Below the pieces are notes generated by a model, which saw only the letters and a list, made by a program, of their open reading frames with translations, made no database searches and was not told the origin of the DNA. A stretch of DNA of 64,000 bases. Origin: GH45 sp046704385. Its GTDB lineage: Bacteria > Bacteroidota > Bacteroidia > Bacteroidales > SZUA-534. Position 1 is the stretch's first letter; every line of letters starts with the position of its first letter. Location of the stretch: the NCBI GenBank assembly GCA_046704385.1, contig JBJKSB010000066.1:13422-77421 (forward strand). The letters are read 5' to 3'. The position numbers and the translations under genes were made by a program. Shown here piece after piece: positions 34,424-42,523 of this stretch.

Positions 34424-36931
34424 TTACTTATCGAAATGCTTTTGTACCGTTTTCAACAATACATCACCATGTACCGGTTTTGAGATATAATCAACACACC
34501 CGGCTTCCAGGGCCAAATCCTGCTCATCGCCTAAACTATATGCAGTTTGTGCAATTATCGGGATATCGCGTATTTTCAAAATTTGTTTGGTAGCATCAAT
34601 ACCATTTAAAACGGGCATCCTGATATCCATTAAAATACAATCGCAAGGATTATTCTCTTTAACGTAATTCAAGGCTTCCCGCCCATTTTTAACCCAAATT
34701 ACCTTAGCATTTGTTGGTATTATAATATATTCCAGAAATTTAAAATTCTGTTCTACATCTTCCGCAATAAGAATGGTTTTATTCTCCCAGTTATATTTTT
34801 CATGCTTTACCGGTGCCATTTCTTTATCAATCAATTCATTGGCATCTTCAGGTAAAGGATGAGTAAAATAAAAGGTAGAGCCTTTCCCGGGATAGGAAAC
34901 CACCCTGATTTCGCCTCCCATTAACTCAACCAGGCTTTTTGATATAGCCAGTCCCAAACCTGTACCGTTATATTCTTTGGTATACGATCGGTCAATTTTA
35001 CTGAAACGCTCAAAAATAATATCCTGCGTATCTTCTGCAATACCAATCCCGGTATCATGAACATAAAATTCGATAGTATTGGTCCAAATATTACTGATCC
35101 CAAAATGGATAACGCCCTTATCAGTAAATTTAATTGCATTATCAATAAGGTTATTCATGATTTGCTTAAACCTGAATACATCACTATCAAAGGGCAGGGA
35201 TTTATATTTTTCAGGCAGATCAAGAATAAGTTCCAAATCATCCTGATTAATCAATTTGTAATTCTTTTGATGCTTCCCAAAAATTTCTTTCAAAGTCTGA
35301 TAAACCTGGTAGCGGTCCTTTTGTATACGTAATTGACCTGTTTCAATTTTTGCCACGTCAACAATATTATCTACCAGTGTTAATAAATCCTGACCACTAT
35401 TACTGATTAGTTCAATAAATTCCTCCCGCTCACCGATGGTCAGATCAGGATCGGCCAGTAAATCGGAAAAACCAATTATGGCAGTCATGGGAATCCTTAT
35501 ATCGTGCGACATGTTCGCCAAAAATGAAGATTTTAACCTGTCAGCCTCTTCAGCTTTTTCCTTTGCATGGAGCAGTTTCAATTCATAATCGTTACGCGAA
35601 GTCAGATTTGAAACCAAAACAGCCAGCATTTTAAAATAATTAATTTCAGTGGTATCCCAGGTAGCATCATTCTGGTTTTCAAACAGAATGGATCCATATA
35701 GTTTATCTTCAATAAAAATCGGGAAAATGTAGGCGCTATTTAGCTTTAAATCACTAATAAATTCTCTAAGGTCCTCAGGTAAATAATCTGGTGAAAATCC
35801 AAGAATCATTTTTCGTTCCAGTAATAATTTATTCCATGAAGGGACTTTATTTAAATTCAAAGTAAATCTATCGGGTAACAAAGGGACATTTTTAACTGAA
35901 TGCTGATGTTCCAGAATCGCAGTCCGGTTTCTTTCACTATTATGAAAAAGTAATATCCGTCTTGTTTTAAAATGATAGGCTATACGATCCAGAACCTCAG
36001 ATAATTTATGAATATAATCCTTATCGCTGTTAAAAATAATCAGTATTTCAGAAAGCAACTCCGTACGTTGAAGATTTTTGTTAAGATCGGCTTTGGTCAG
36101 GAAAAAATCAGTTATATCAACAAATTTTAAGGCTAACTGTTTATCCGATAAAGGATAAACACTAATTCTGAAATATTTGTGCAGGTTTTTAATATGTATT
36201 TCATAGTCCTCATCTACTGAACTATAATCATTACCTGAAAATTTGATATCCTCAGATATTTCAAATATTTCACCAAGTTTCTTGTTAACTATCTCCTCGC
36301 TTGTTTTTGCTGATAACTTGCACCCTGCTGTATTCACATCCACCACCTGCATATCAAATAACGACACCTCTTCCTCACGTGGTCTTTTCAACAAAAATAA
36401 TCCCTCGTCGAGGTAACGATCAACAAATTCAATGGATTTTCTAAGGTTGCTTATCTCCTGTTCTTTCGACTTAACTTCCTGGATGTTTTCGATTTTAACT
36501 AAAATTGACAATTGATTATTTACAAGGGTAAGTTTATTTAATACAAGTTTAACAGGAATAATAGCAGAATTCAGAGCAATAATCTGTCCCTCAGTTTCAA
36601 TTTTTGTTTTTTCACCTGATACAATCTCCGAAATATTTTTAATGATTTCACCACGATTATCAGGATGAATAAGTTCTGAAAATTTAATTTTTTCTATCTT
36701 CTCACGGGTTGCCCCTAACATTCCCAGAACAGTCTTGTTTATAAACTTTATAATCTCACCCTGAATTACAATAACCCCTTCAAAGGTTTGGTTAAATATC
36801 TGATTATAAAGTTTTTCCTTCGAACTATACGTATTTTCGATTATTTCAAGACGATTCTCAAGTTCTCGTTTATCATCCGTAAGATCTTTGACTAATTTTT
36901 CAAGTTCTTTATATGATAAAGCCTCTGGCAT
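34424..36931 (-). CDS. Hybrid histidine kinase (PAS-PAS-GAF-HisKA-HATPase-receiver), cytoplasmic
   Basis: An 835-residue soluble sensor kinase; no membrane span. A short coiled coil (5-40) leads to a PAS domain (about 42-155), a degenerate PAS (about 165-275), a GAF domain (about 290-445), HisKA with the phospho-acceptor His476 in MSHDIRIP, a GHKL ATPase (about 580-695; NNLIDNAIKFT, DTGIGI, GTGLGLAIS) and a C-terminal receiver (718-835) with Asp769 in LMDIRMP. The sequence SHDIRIP replaces the usual SHEIRTP but keeps the acidic residue needed for catalysis. No DNA-binding output is fused, so it probably passes the signal to a separate phosphotransfer protein. Expressed alone. Confidence 0.93.
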   Translation of the reverse strand: MPEALSYKELEKLVKDLTDDKRELENRLEIIENTYSSKEKLYNQIFNQTFEGVIVIQGEIIKFINKTVLGMLGATREKIEKIKFSELIHPDNRGEIIKNISEIVSGEKTKIETEGQIIALNSAIIPVKLVLNKLTLVNNQLSILVKIENIQEVKSKEQEISNLRKSIEFVDRYLDEGLFLLKRPREEEVSLFDMQVVDVNTAGCKLSAKTSEEIVNKKLGEIFEISEDIKFSGNDYSSVDEDYEIHIKNLHKYFRISVYPLSDKQLALKFVDITDFFLTKADLNKNLQRTELLSEILIIFNSDKDYIHKLSEVLDRIAYHFKTRRILLFHNSERNRTAILEHQHSVKNVPLLPDRFTLNLNKVPSWNKLLLERKMILGFSPDYLPEDLREFISDLKLNSAYIFPIFIEDKLYGSILFENQNDATWDTTEINYFKMLAVLVSNLTSRNDYELKLLHAKEKAEEADRLKSSFLANMSHDIRIPMTAIIGFSDLLADPDLTIGEREEFIELISNSGQDLLTLVDNIVDVAKIETGQLRIQKDRYQVYQTLKEIFGKHQKNYKLINQDDLELILDLPEKYKSLPFDSDVFRFKQIMNNLIDNAIKFTDKGVIHFGISNIWTNTIEFYVHDTGIGIAEDTQDIIFERFSKIDRSYTKEYNGTGLGLAISKSLVELMGGEIRVVSYPGKGSTFYFTHPLPEDANELIDKEMAPVKHEKYNWENKTILIAEDVEQNFKFLEYIIIPTNAKVIWVKNGREALNYVKENNPCDCILMDIRMPVLNGIDATKQILKIRDIPIIAQTAYSLGDEQDLALEAGCVDYISKPVHGDVLLKTVQKHFDK

Positions 36932-37000
36932 ATTTTCTCTGATTATTCTATTAATGTAATACTTTTTAAGCTCTGACCCAAATAAACTGTTACTTTATGG

Positions 37001-37031
37001 TTTAAATTTAACACCATTATTAGTATTTTTG
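37001..37031 (+). promoter_or_regulatory. Probable promoter of the TlpA-like gene
   Basis: A -7 element TATTTTTG (37024-37031) matches TAnnTTTG fully. TTTA lies 19 bases upstream (37001-37004), one base off TTTG. The start codon is 28 bases downstream. Confidence 0.5.
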
Positions 37032-37059
37032 CCTTCGTTACAAAATAAATACAAATAAT

Positions 37060-38487
37060 ATGAAAAATACCATTTTTGTTTCGATTTTCCTCTTGTTAGG
37101 TAGCCTATTGAATGCCGTGTATTCACAATCGTACAATATAAATGTACATATAAAGAATTTAGGCGACAGTACCGTTTATTTAGGTTATTATTTTGGTGAT
37201 AAACAATATGCGAAAGATACGCTTTTGCTCGATCACAACGGTAAAGGGACCTTTAAAGGTACCGAGCCTTTAAAAGGCGGTATTTATTTTATACTGGTGC
37301 CGGGCAATATGTTTTTTGAACTCGTAATTGATAAAGACCAGGATTTTAGTGTTTCAACAATCTACGATGGCGATGCCGGCGATTTAACCAAAAATCTTAG
37401 TTCAAAAGGTAGCAAAGATATGGATATGTATCTTGATTATGAGCAATTTATGACTAAAAGAAGTGAGTTGGCCATTAGCTTACGCGACCGCATAAAAAAT
37501 GAAAAAGATGAAAAAGAAACCCAACGTTTAAAGGACAGCCTGAATTTATTGCACGATGAGGTTATCAAAAAATGGGAAAGTATTGAAAAGGATTATCCTA
37601 AATCGCTGTTAGCAGCCGTTTTATTAATAAACAAGGAGATTGAAGTACCTGATCCCCCAAAAGATGAAAATGGCAATATCATTGATTCAGCTTTTCAATA
37701 TAAATATTATAAAAAGCATTATTTCGATTATGTTGATTTCAGCGACGAAAGGTTATTGCGTACGCAATTTTATTATCCCAAAATTGACCGTTATTTTGAG
37801 AAATTAATTATACCCATTCCTGATACGGTTATTAAGGAAAGCGATATGGTTCTTAAAAAAGCCTCCGCTAACCAGGAAGTATATAAATATACGCTGCAAA
37901 TGCTTTTCAATAAATACAATAACTCCAATATTATGGGCATGGATAAAGTATTTGTTCATTTTGCAGAAAATTATTATCTGAACGGGAAAGCCACATGGGC
38001 CGATACTGCCTGGCTTAAAAAAGTTGAAGAGCGGGTTGATGAAATAAAACCGAACCTTATCGGTAAAAAAGCTCCTGAGATAAGGTTATTAAGCCCCGAT
38101 GATGAGTTAATTTCATTATATGGTATAAATGCCGATTACACCGTACTTTTCTTTTTTGATCCAAACTGCGGACACTGCAAAAAAGCCACTCCGCTGATGA
38201 AAGATCTTGCAGATAAATATTGGGAAAAAGGAGTAGAAGTACTTGGAATTTACACACAGGGGAATAAAGATGAATGGACTAAATTTATCAAAGATCAGCA
38301 TCTTGAAAACTGGATAAACGGATGGGATCCTTATAACCAATCTAATTTCAGAACTTATTACGATGTAAGGTCGACACCGTCAATTTACCTGCTCGATAAA
38401 AACAAAAACATTATCGGGAAACGTATCGATGTGGAAACTCTCGAGAAAATGCTTGAAGACGAATTCAATAAAAAGGAAAAAAAGTAG
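37060..38487 (+). CDS. Periplasmic TlpA-like thioredoxin-family protein with long N-terminal domain
   Basis: A 475-residue exported thiol-disulphide protein (signal peptide 1-22, ending NAVYSQ). Residues about 24-115 form a DUF4369-type beta domain (LGDSTVYLGYYFGDKQ, GIYFILVPG). The middle (about 120-325) is helical and DUF5106-like. The C-terminal thioredoxin domain (about 335-470) has the redox pair Cys370-Gly-His-Cys373 in DPNCGHCKKATP and the cis-Pro segment RSTPSIYLLD. Such proteins reduce or rearrange disulphides of envelope proteins in Bacteroidota. It stands alone, with its own promoter and a terminator behind it. Confidence 0.9.
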   Translation: MKNTIFVSIFLLLGSLLNAVYSQSYNINVHIKNLGDSTVYLGYYFGDKQYAKDTLLLDHNGKGTFKGTEPLKGGIYFILVPGNMFFELVIDKDQDFSVSTIYDGDAGDLTKNLSSKGSKDMDMYLDYEQFMTKRSELAISLRDRIKNEKDEKETQRLKDSLNLLHDEVIKKWESIEKDYPKSLLAAVLLINKEIEVPDPPKDENGNIIDSAFQYKYYKKHYFDYVDFSDERLLRTQFYYPKIDRYFEKLIIPIPDTVIKESDMVLKKASANQEVYKYTLQMLFNKYNNSNIMGMDKVFVHFAENYYLNGKATWADTAWLKKVEERVDEIKPNLIGKKAPEIRLLSPDDELISLYGINADYTVLFFFDPNCGHCKKATPLMKDLADKYWEKGVEVLGIYTQGNKDEWTKFIKDQHLENWINGWDPYNQSNFRTYYDVRSTPSIYLLDKNKNIIGKRIDVETLEKMLEDEFNKKEKK

Positions 38488-38543
38488 TCCGGATAACCCG
38501 GACTACCCCGTAACCTGAAGGAACATAGAAGAAACCTTCATAC

Positions 38544-38578
38544 AGCCGGTTATGCAGCCAAACCTAACCGGCTTTTTT
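38544..38578 (+). terminator. Rho-independent terminator, last of three hairpins
   Basis: AGCCGGTTA (38544-38552) pairs perfectly with TAACCGGCT (38565-38573) and runs into TTTTT. Two further hairpins precede it: GTAGTCCGG/CCGGACTAC (38484-38506, overlapping the stop codon of the TlpA-like gene) and TGAAGG/CCTTCA (38516-38540). Confidence 0.85.
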
Positions 38579-38598
38579 ATCCGAACGTCCGGAAATTT

Positions 38599-38802
38599 TT
38601 AATTATTTTCTTTAATTACTACATTGAAAATAAACAGGGTGACTACCGATGAGGCAAAAATCACCAATAACGATGTCATAATCTTTCGCATCACATCCTC
38701 GAGTTCAATAACATCCCAGATAGCTAAAACAGCTATAGCAGTTACAATTACTACAAAGGCCGACAGCGTGTACGAAGTAAGTTTTTTTGCTGTAAAACTC
38801 AT
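38599..38802 (-). CDS. Small two-span membrane protein
   Basis: A 67-residue protein with two hydrophobic helices (about residues 12-31 and 40-60) separated by the acidic loop VIELEDV. I do not recognise a family. It starts 19 bases after the ATPase gene of the ABC importer on the same strand, so it is probably the last gene of that operon. The ATG at 38802 is preferred over a TTG at 38808. A regulatory or structural role in the membrane is possible, but nothing in the sequence shows one. Confidence 0.55.
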   Translation of the reverse strand: MSFTAKKLTSYTLSAFVVIVTAIAVLAIWDVIELEDVMRKIMTSLLVIFASSVVTLFIFNVVIKENN

Positions 38803-38821
38803 AATCAAAACAATTAGGTTA

Positions 38822-39838
38822 CTATTTCAATTCTCTTAAAACTGATTGTAGCTGGTATATTGAGGCTAAATTCTGCTTTTTATCCCCAATTTTTAATTCC
38901 CAGCTAATTTCATCAGCTTTTCTGTAAATAGTGACGACCATTTCGGGAGAATTGTTACAATCAACTGAAAAACCTAAACGTTCAAGTGCCATTCGGGTAA
39001 TATTATAATCGGACCCTGAACCCTGTATATGAATATTATGGTTGTAATTCTTCTTTTTTATAAATTGTGACGTTTCCGGATCGAATTTAAGATTATTTTT
39101 TTGAAATAATCTTTCGATAGTTTTATCCAATAATAAGTCTTCAGGAGCACCATATAACAGGTTTTCATTATTCAGAACCCAAAAAACATCAGCATATTGC
39201 AATGCTATATTGATATCATGTGTGGAGTAAATTATAGTTTTATTCTGTTTGCGACACAGATTCCAAAGTAACTGAACCGTCGAAAATTTATTGGCCAGAT
39301 CGAGAAATGCAGTGGGTTCATCCAGGATTATTATTGGAGTGTCCTGTGCCAGGGCGCGTGAAATCATAACCCTTTGGAATTCACCATCGGACAACTCTGT
39401 AATAAATCGCTCAGCAAACTCACTCATACCAACCTGTTCAAGCGACTGAAAAATAATATTACGGTCATCAGTATTCACATTTGTATACCAGTTTCCATAT
39501 GGAAAACGGCCCAGTGAAACCAGGTCGAAAACTCTTAATCTGCTGGTTCGCTGCAATTCCGTAGTTACCAGGCTAACATGCTGTGCCAGCTGGGTACGGG
39601 ATAATTTATCTGAATCCATATCCCGAAAATAAATCTTCCCTCCTAATGCCGGCTGAATATTACATAAACTTCGTAACAAAGTACTTTTTCCTGCACCATT
39701 TGGCCCTATCAGGGCAATTAATTCCGATGAGGTTGCCTTTACAGAAATTGGATTCGATAAAATTTTTGCCGTAGATGCATCCTGATACCCAATAACAAGG
39801 CCATCAATAATAATTGGATATGAAGTGCGGGGTTCCAT
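38822..39838 (-). CDS. ABC importer ATPase (FecE/BtuD class) with C-terminal extension
   Basis: The ATP-hydrolysing subunit of an importer for iron-siderophore, haem or cobalamin. Walker A GPNGAGKST is at residues 45-53, the signature LSDGEFQR near 147, Walker B IIILDEP near 165 and the switch His in STHDIN near 197. The ATPase core ends near residue 250, typical of the family; the remaining 85 residues form an extra domain (e.g. MALERLGFSVDCNNSPEMVV) that most family members lack. Its start lies two bases after the permease stop, so the two are in one operon. The substrate cannot be told from sequence. Confidence 0.9.
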   Translation of the reverse strand: MEPRTSYPIIIDGLVIGYQDASTAKILSNPISVKATSSELIALIGPNGAGKSTLLRSLCNIQPALGGKIYFRDMDSDKLSRTQLAQHVSLVTTELQRTSRLRVFDLVSLGRFPYGNWYTNVNTDDRNIIFQSLEQVGMSEFAERFITELSDGEFQRVMISRALAQDTPIIILDEPTAFLDLANKFSTVQLLWNLCRKQNKTIIYSTHDINIALQYADVFWVLNNENLLYGAPEDLLLDKTIERLFQKNNLKFDPETSQFIKKKNYNHNIHIQGSGSDYNITRMALERLGFSVDCNNSPEMVVTIYRKADEISWELKIGDKKQNLASIYQLQSVLRELK

Positions 39839-39840
39839 AT

Positions 39841-40866
39841 TTATACCAACGATGACATTTTTTGATTTCGGAAAATAATCCAGATCACTACAGGTATGCC
39901 AATAAGCGCTGTTATTGAGTTTATAGGCAAAATATGAGCATTTCCGGGTAATTGCGATCCTATATCGCTTAAAAGCATAGTATTAATTCCCAATAACAGA
40001 GTACCGGGCAATAAAATAAAATGGTTGGCTGTTTGGAACAGCATACGGGCCAGATGAGGTATAGCAATACCAATAAATCCAATCGGACCGCAAAAAGCAG
40101 TAACTGTTCCGGCAAGCATACTGGTGCTGGCAAAAACCAAAAATCGTGTACGGGCAACATTTAGTCCCATCGATCGGGCATAATTCTCACCTAATAGCAA
40201 TACATTCAGGTTTTTAGGTAAAACGAAAGAGACCAAAAGCCCTAATAGTGCAGCCGGAATTATTACACCAAGTTGTTGCCGCGTAACACCACCCAAATTA
40301 CCCATGGTCCAAATCACAAATTCCTTAACCGATGAATCAGCACCAAAATACTGCATTATGGTAATAAGCGCTGAAGCCACGCTGCCAAACATAATACCGA
40401 AAACCAGAATAGTCATTATATCACGCACCCTGACGGCAACAACCATTATAAGTATCAGTATAGAAGCGGCCCCAATCCATGCAGCCAGGGCAATTGCCCA
40501 CTGACTGTAAATTACGGCGTATCCTAAACCAATTAATCCCGGAAATCCCAATACCAATAATGCGACACCCAATCCTGCACCCGAACTGATCCCTAAAATA
40601 TAGGGGCCGGCCAACGGGTTACGAAAAATAGTCTGCATCTGTAAGCCGCTCACAGATAATGCGGCACCAGCTATAATAGCCATTAATGCTTTTGGTAACC
40701 GGAAATCTATAATAGTGATATAAAAAATTGATTGTTTGTCACCATGGAAAAAGACATCTGAAAAGGAATGTAACGGTATTTTAACCGACCCAAGTAACAT
40801 ATCGGCCAAAAACAGGGCTACAATTGCTACACTCAACAACATAAATATGAGGGTATTTCTTTTCAA
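39841..40866 (-). CDS. FecCD/BtuC-family ABC permease
   Basis: A 341-residue inner-membrane permease with about nine to ten hydrophobic spans. Family marks are LPKALMAIIAGAALSVSGLQMQ split over residues 55-76 and the typical FRNPLAGPYILGISSGAG block that follows (about 81-98), the mid-protein MGNLGG segment, and the coupling-helix region FCGPIGFIGIAIPHLAR (about 258-274). It forms the pore with a second copy of itself and works with the ATPase (2 bases downstream) and the substrate-binding lipoprotein upstream. The GNAT gene ends 3 bases before its start. Confidence 0.94.
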   Translation of the reverse strand: MKRNTLIFMLLSVAIVALFLADMLLGSVKIPLHSFSDVFFHGDKQSIFYITIIDFRLPKALMAIIAGAALSVSGLQMQTIFRNPLAGPYILGISSGAGLGVALLVLGFPGLIGLGYAVIYSQWAIALAAWIGAASILILIMVVAVRVRDIMTILVFGIMFGSVASALITIMQYFGADSSVKEFVIWTMGNLGGVTRQQLGVIIPAALLGLLVSFVLPKNLNVLLLGENYARSMGLNVARTRFLVFASTSMLAGTVTAFCGPIGFIGIAIPHLARMLFQTANHFILLPGTLLLGINTMLLSDIGSQLPGNAHILPINSITALIGIPVVIWIIFRNQKMSSLV

Positions 40867-40869
40867 TGC

Positions 40870-41385
40870 CTATAATTTACACAATGAATAAATGCATTCA
40901 TCGAGATATTCGTTGTTTTTAAAAATAGCATTTTTATGGGTAGCTTCATGCACAAAACCATTTTTTAGCAAGACTTTGGCCGATGCCGAATTATTTGAAA
41001 ACACAGCCGCCCAAATCCGGTCAACGTCAAAGTGGTTAAAACAATATTCGATTAACCATTTTATAGCCTCTGTAACTATTCCTTCTCCCCAATATTCCTC
41101 ACTAAGCCAGTAACCAATTTCCATGTTCTTTTTATGTATATCGGTTCCGGGAATCATTCCTATGCTCCCCACCGGATCGTCGTCGACCGTAATAGCAAAA
41201 TTTAGTTTTGTTTTCAGTTTCAGGTTCATTTCAACCCAATTGGTTGCATCATTAAAAGTATATGGATGCGGAAAACTATCACGAACATACTTCCATATAT
41301 TAAAATTATTGGCATGCAGAGCCAGTATATTTTCATCACCCTTTTGCCATTCACGAACAGCGAAGTTTTTGCCTAAATACAACAT
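40870..41385 (-). CDS. GNAT-family N-acetyltransferase (RimJ/RimL-like)
   Basis: A 171-residue acetyltransferase of the RimJ/RimL type, which transfers acetyl from acetyl-CoA to an amino group. Seen are VREWQKGDE at the start, the strand FAITVDDDPVGSIGMIPG, the EIGYWLSEEYWGEGI acetyl-CoA loop and FSNNSASAKVLLKNGF. The ATG at 41385 overlaps the stop of the binding-protein gene by one base (TAATG), which fixes the start and implies coupled translation; a longer frame reaching 41496 would lie wholly inside that upstream gene. An acetyltransferase inside an importer operon is unusual and might modify the imported compound (inference). Confidence 0.88.
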   Translation of the reverse strand: MLYLGKNFAVREWQKGDENILALHANNFNIWKYVRDSFPHPYTFNDATNWVEMNLKLKTKLNFAITVDDDPVGSIGMIPGTDIHKKNMEIGYWLSEEYWGEGIVTEAIKWLIEYCFNHFDVDRIWAAVFSNNSASAKVLLKNGFVHEATHKNAIFKNNEYLDECIYSLCKL

Positions 41386-42515
41386 TAATTCAGTTTTTGA
41401 TAATAATATAGACTTGTATCGGCAGAAACCTCCGGATGAAAAATCCGGATTAAATCCCAAAGGATCAGCTGAGGGTTCATAACACCGCTTTCCCAAAAAT
41501 CGTTACCTCCATAAGCATTTTGGCGCCTGTTATTGTTATAAACATGGTGATTATTAAAAGGTGGCAGTTTTGTAAGCCTTTCATCGGCATTTTGGATATC
41601 ACTCAATGCACCTGCCATCCCTGTATGAATCCAGATATCAGCTTTTTGCCCGTCAAGCATTACCCGTTCAATGGATAAATTTATACTCTCACGTTGATGA
41701 TTATCAGCGTACAAATAGGCACCACCAGCATCAGCAATAAAATTAGCCATAAATGATTCACCTCCGGGCATATACCAAACCCCTTTCCATGGCAAACTGC
41801 TCATAACCATAGGTTTTTCAGTAATTTTGCTGCCTATTTTTTTATAATTAAGATATTGCTGTTCAACCTGATTAAAAATTGAATCAGCCTTAGAGCTGGC
41901 ATCATAGAAATAACCGAAAAACTTAATCCATTCTGATTTTGCCAATGGTGTTGATTCCAGATATTCACTTACGATTACCACCGGAATACCCCATTCCGAA
42001 AACTTCTGATACAGGCTTTGTACTTCAGGGCCCACACCATATGCAAAAATTACATCGGGTTTCAAACTCAGAATGGTTTCATAATTTAAAGCCTGTTCAT
42101 TCCCTACATTAATCGTTTTATTTTGCTTGATCTGTTTTGTTAAAAAAGTATCGTTCACCAGCAATGTATTGGTCAATCCTTTAATAGTAGACTGTCTGCC
42201 TAAACTACTAATAAAAGCACAATGGGTGGTTGACAGACATACCACCTTTTGAACCGGTGTTTTTATTACAGATTTATTATTGTTGGGTTTATCTGACAAT
42301 AAATACTCGAATTTAATATTTTTGGCCTGTTCCCACGGATTTTGTACCGTGAGTTTTGTTAAACTCCCGCTATACTCAGTGGTAAAACCTTTGGCATATG
42401 AAAGGCTTTTGGCATTAAATTTACGGGTTTCAGATTTGTCTGTAGCACTTTGATTCCTGCAACTCATAAAAAGAAGCACCAAAATGATGCTTCGAATAAG
42501 ATATTTTATGATCAT
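41385..42515 (-). CDS. Periplasmic substrate-binding lipoprotein (BtuF/FecB class)
   Basis: A 376-residue binding protein anchored by a lipidated Cys19 (signal ILVLLFMSC). The class III periplasmic-binding fold runs from about residue 85 to 345, with KVVCLSTTHCAFISSLG, a domain around ALNYETILSLKPDVIFAYG (about 143-161), the long connecting helix typical of this class, and GGAYLYADNHQ. It delivers ligand (iron chelate, haem or cobalamin) to the FecCD permease. It starts 8 bases after the stop of the 20-repeat protein, so it is probably in one operon with it. No cobalamin riboswitch or TonB receptor is visible nearby. Confidence 0.9.
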   Translation of the reverse strand: MIIKYLIRSIILVLLFMSCRNQSATDKSETRKFNAKSLSYAKGFTTEYSGSLTKLTVQNPWEQAKNIKFEYLLSDKPNNNKSVIKTPVQKVVCLSTTHCAFISSLGRQSTIKGLTNTLLVNDTFLTKQIKQNKTINVGNEQALNYETILSLKPDVIFAYGVGPEVQSLYQKFSEWGIPVVIVSEYLESTPLAKSEWIKFFGYFYDASSKADSIFNQVEQQYLNYKKIGSKITEKPMVMSSLPWKGVWYMPGGESFMANFIADAGGAYLYADNHQRESINLSIERVMLDGQKADIWIHTGMAGALSDIQNADERLTKLPPFNNHHVYNNNRRQNAYGGNDFWESGVMNPQLILWDLIRIFHPEVSADTSLYYYQKLN

Positions 42516-42523
42516 TATTTACT

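Noticed and set aside
41123..41482. Plus-strand frame of 119 codons opposite the GNAT gene
   Set aside because: Antisense to a well-supported acetyltransferase and a binding-protein gene; hydrophobic runs are mirror images of their codons.
41386..41496. N-terminal extension of the GNAT gene
   Set aside because: These codons lie inside the binding-protein gene; the ATG at 41385 with TAATG coupling and the GNAT domain start fit better.
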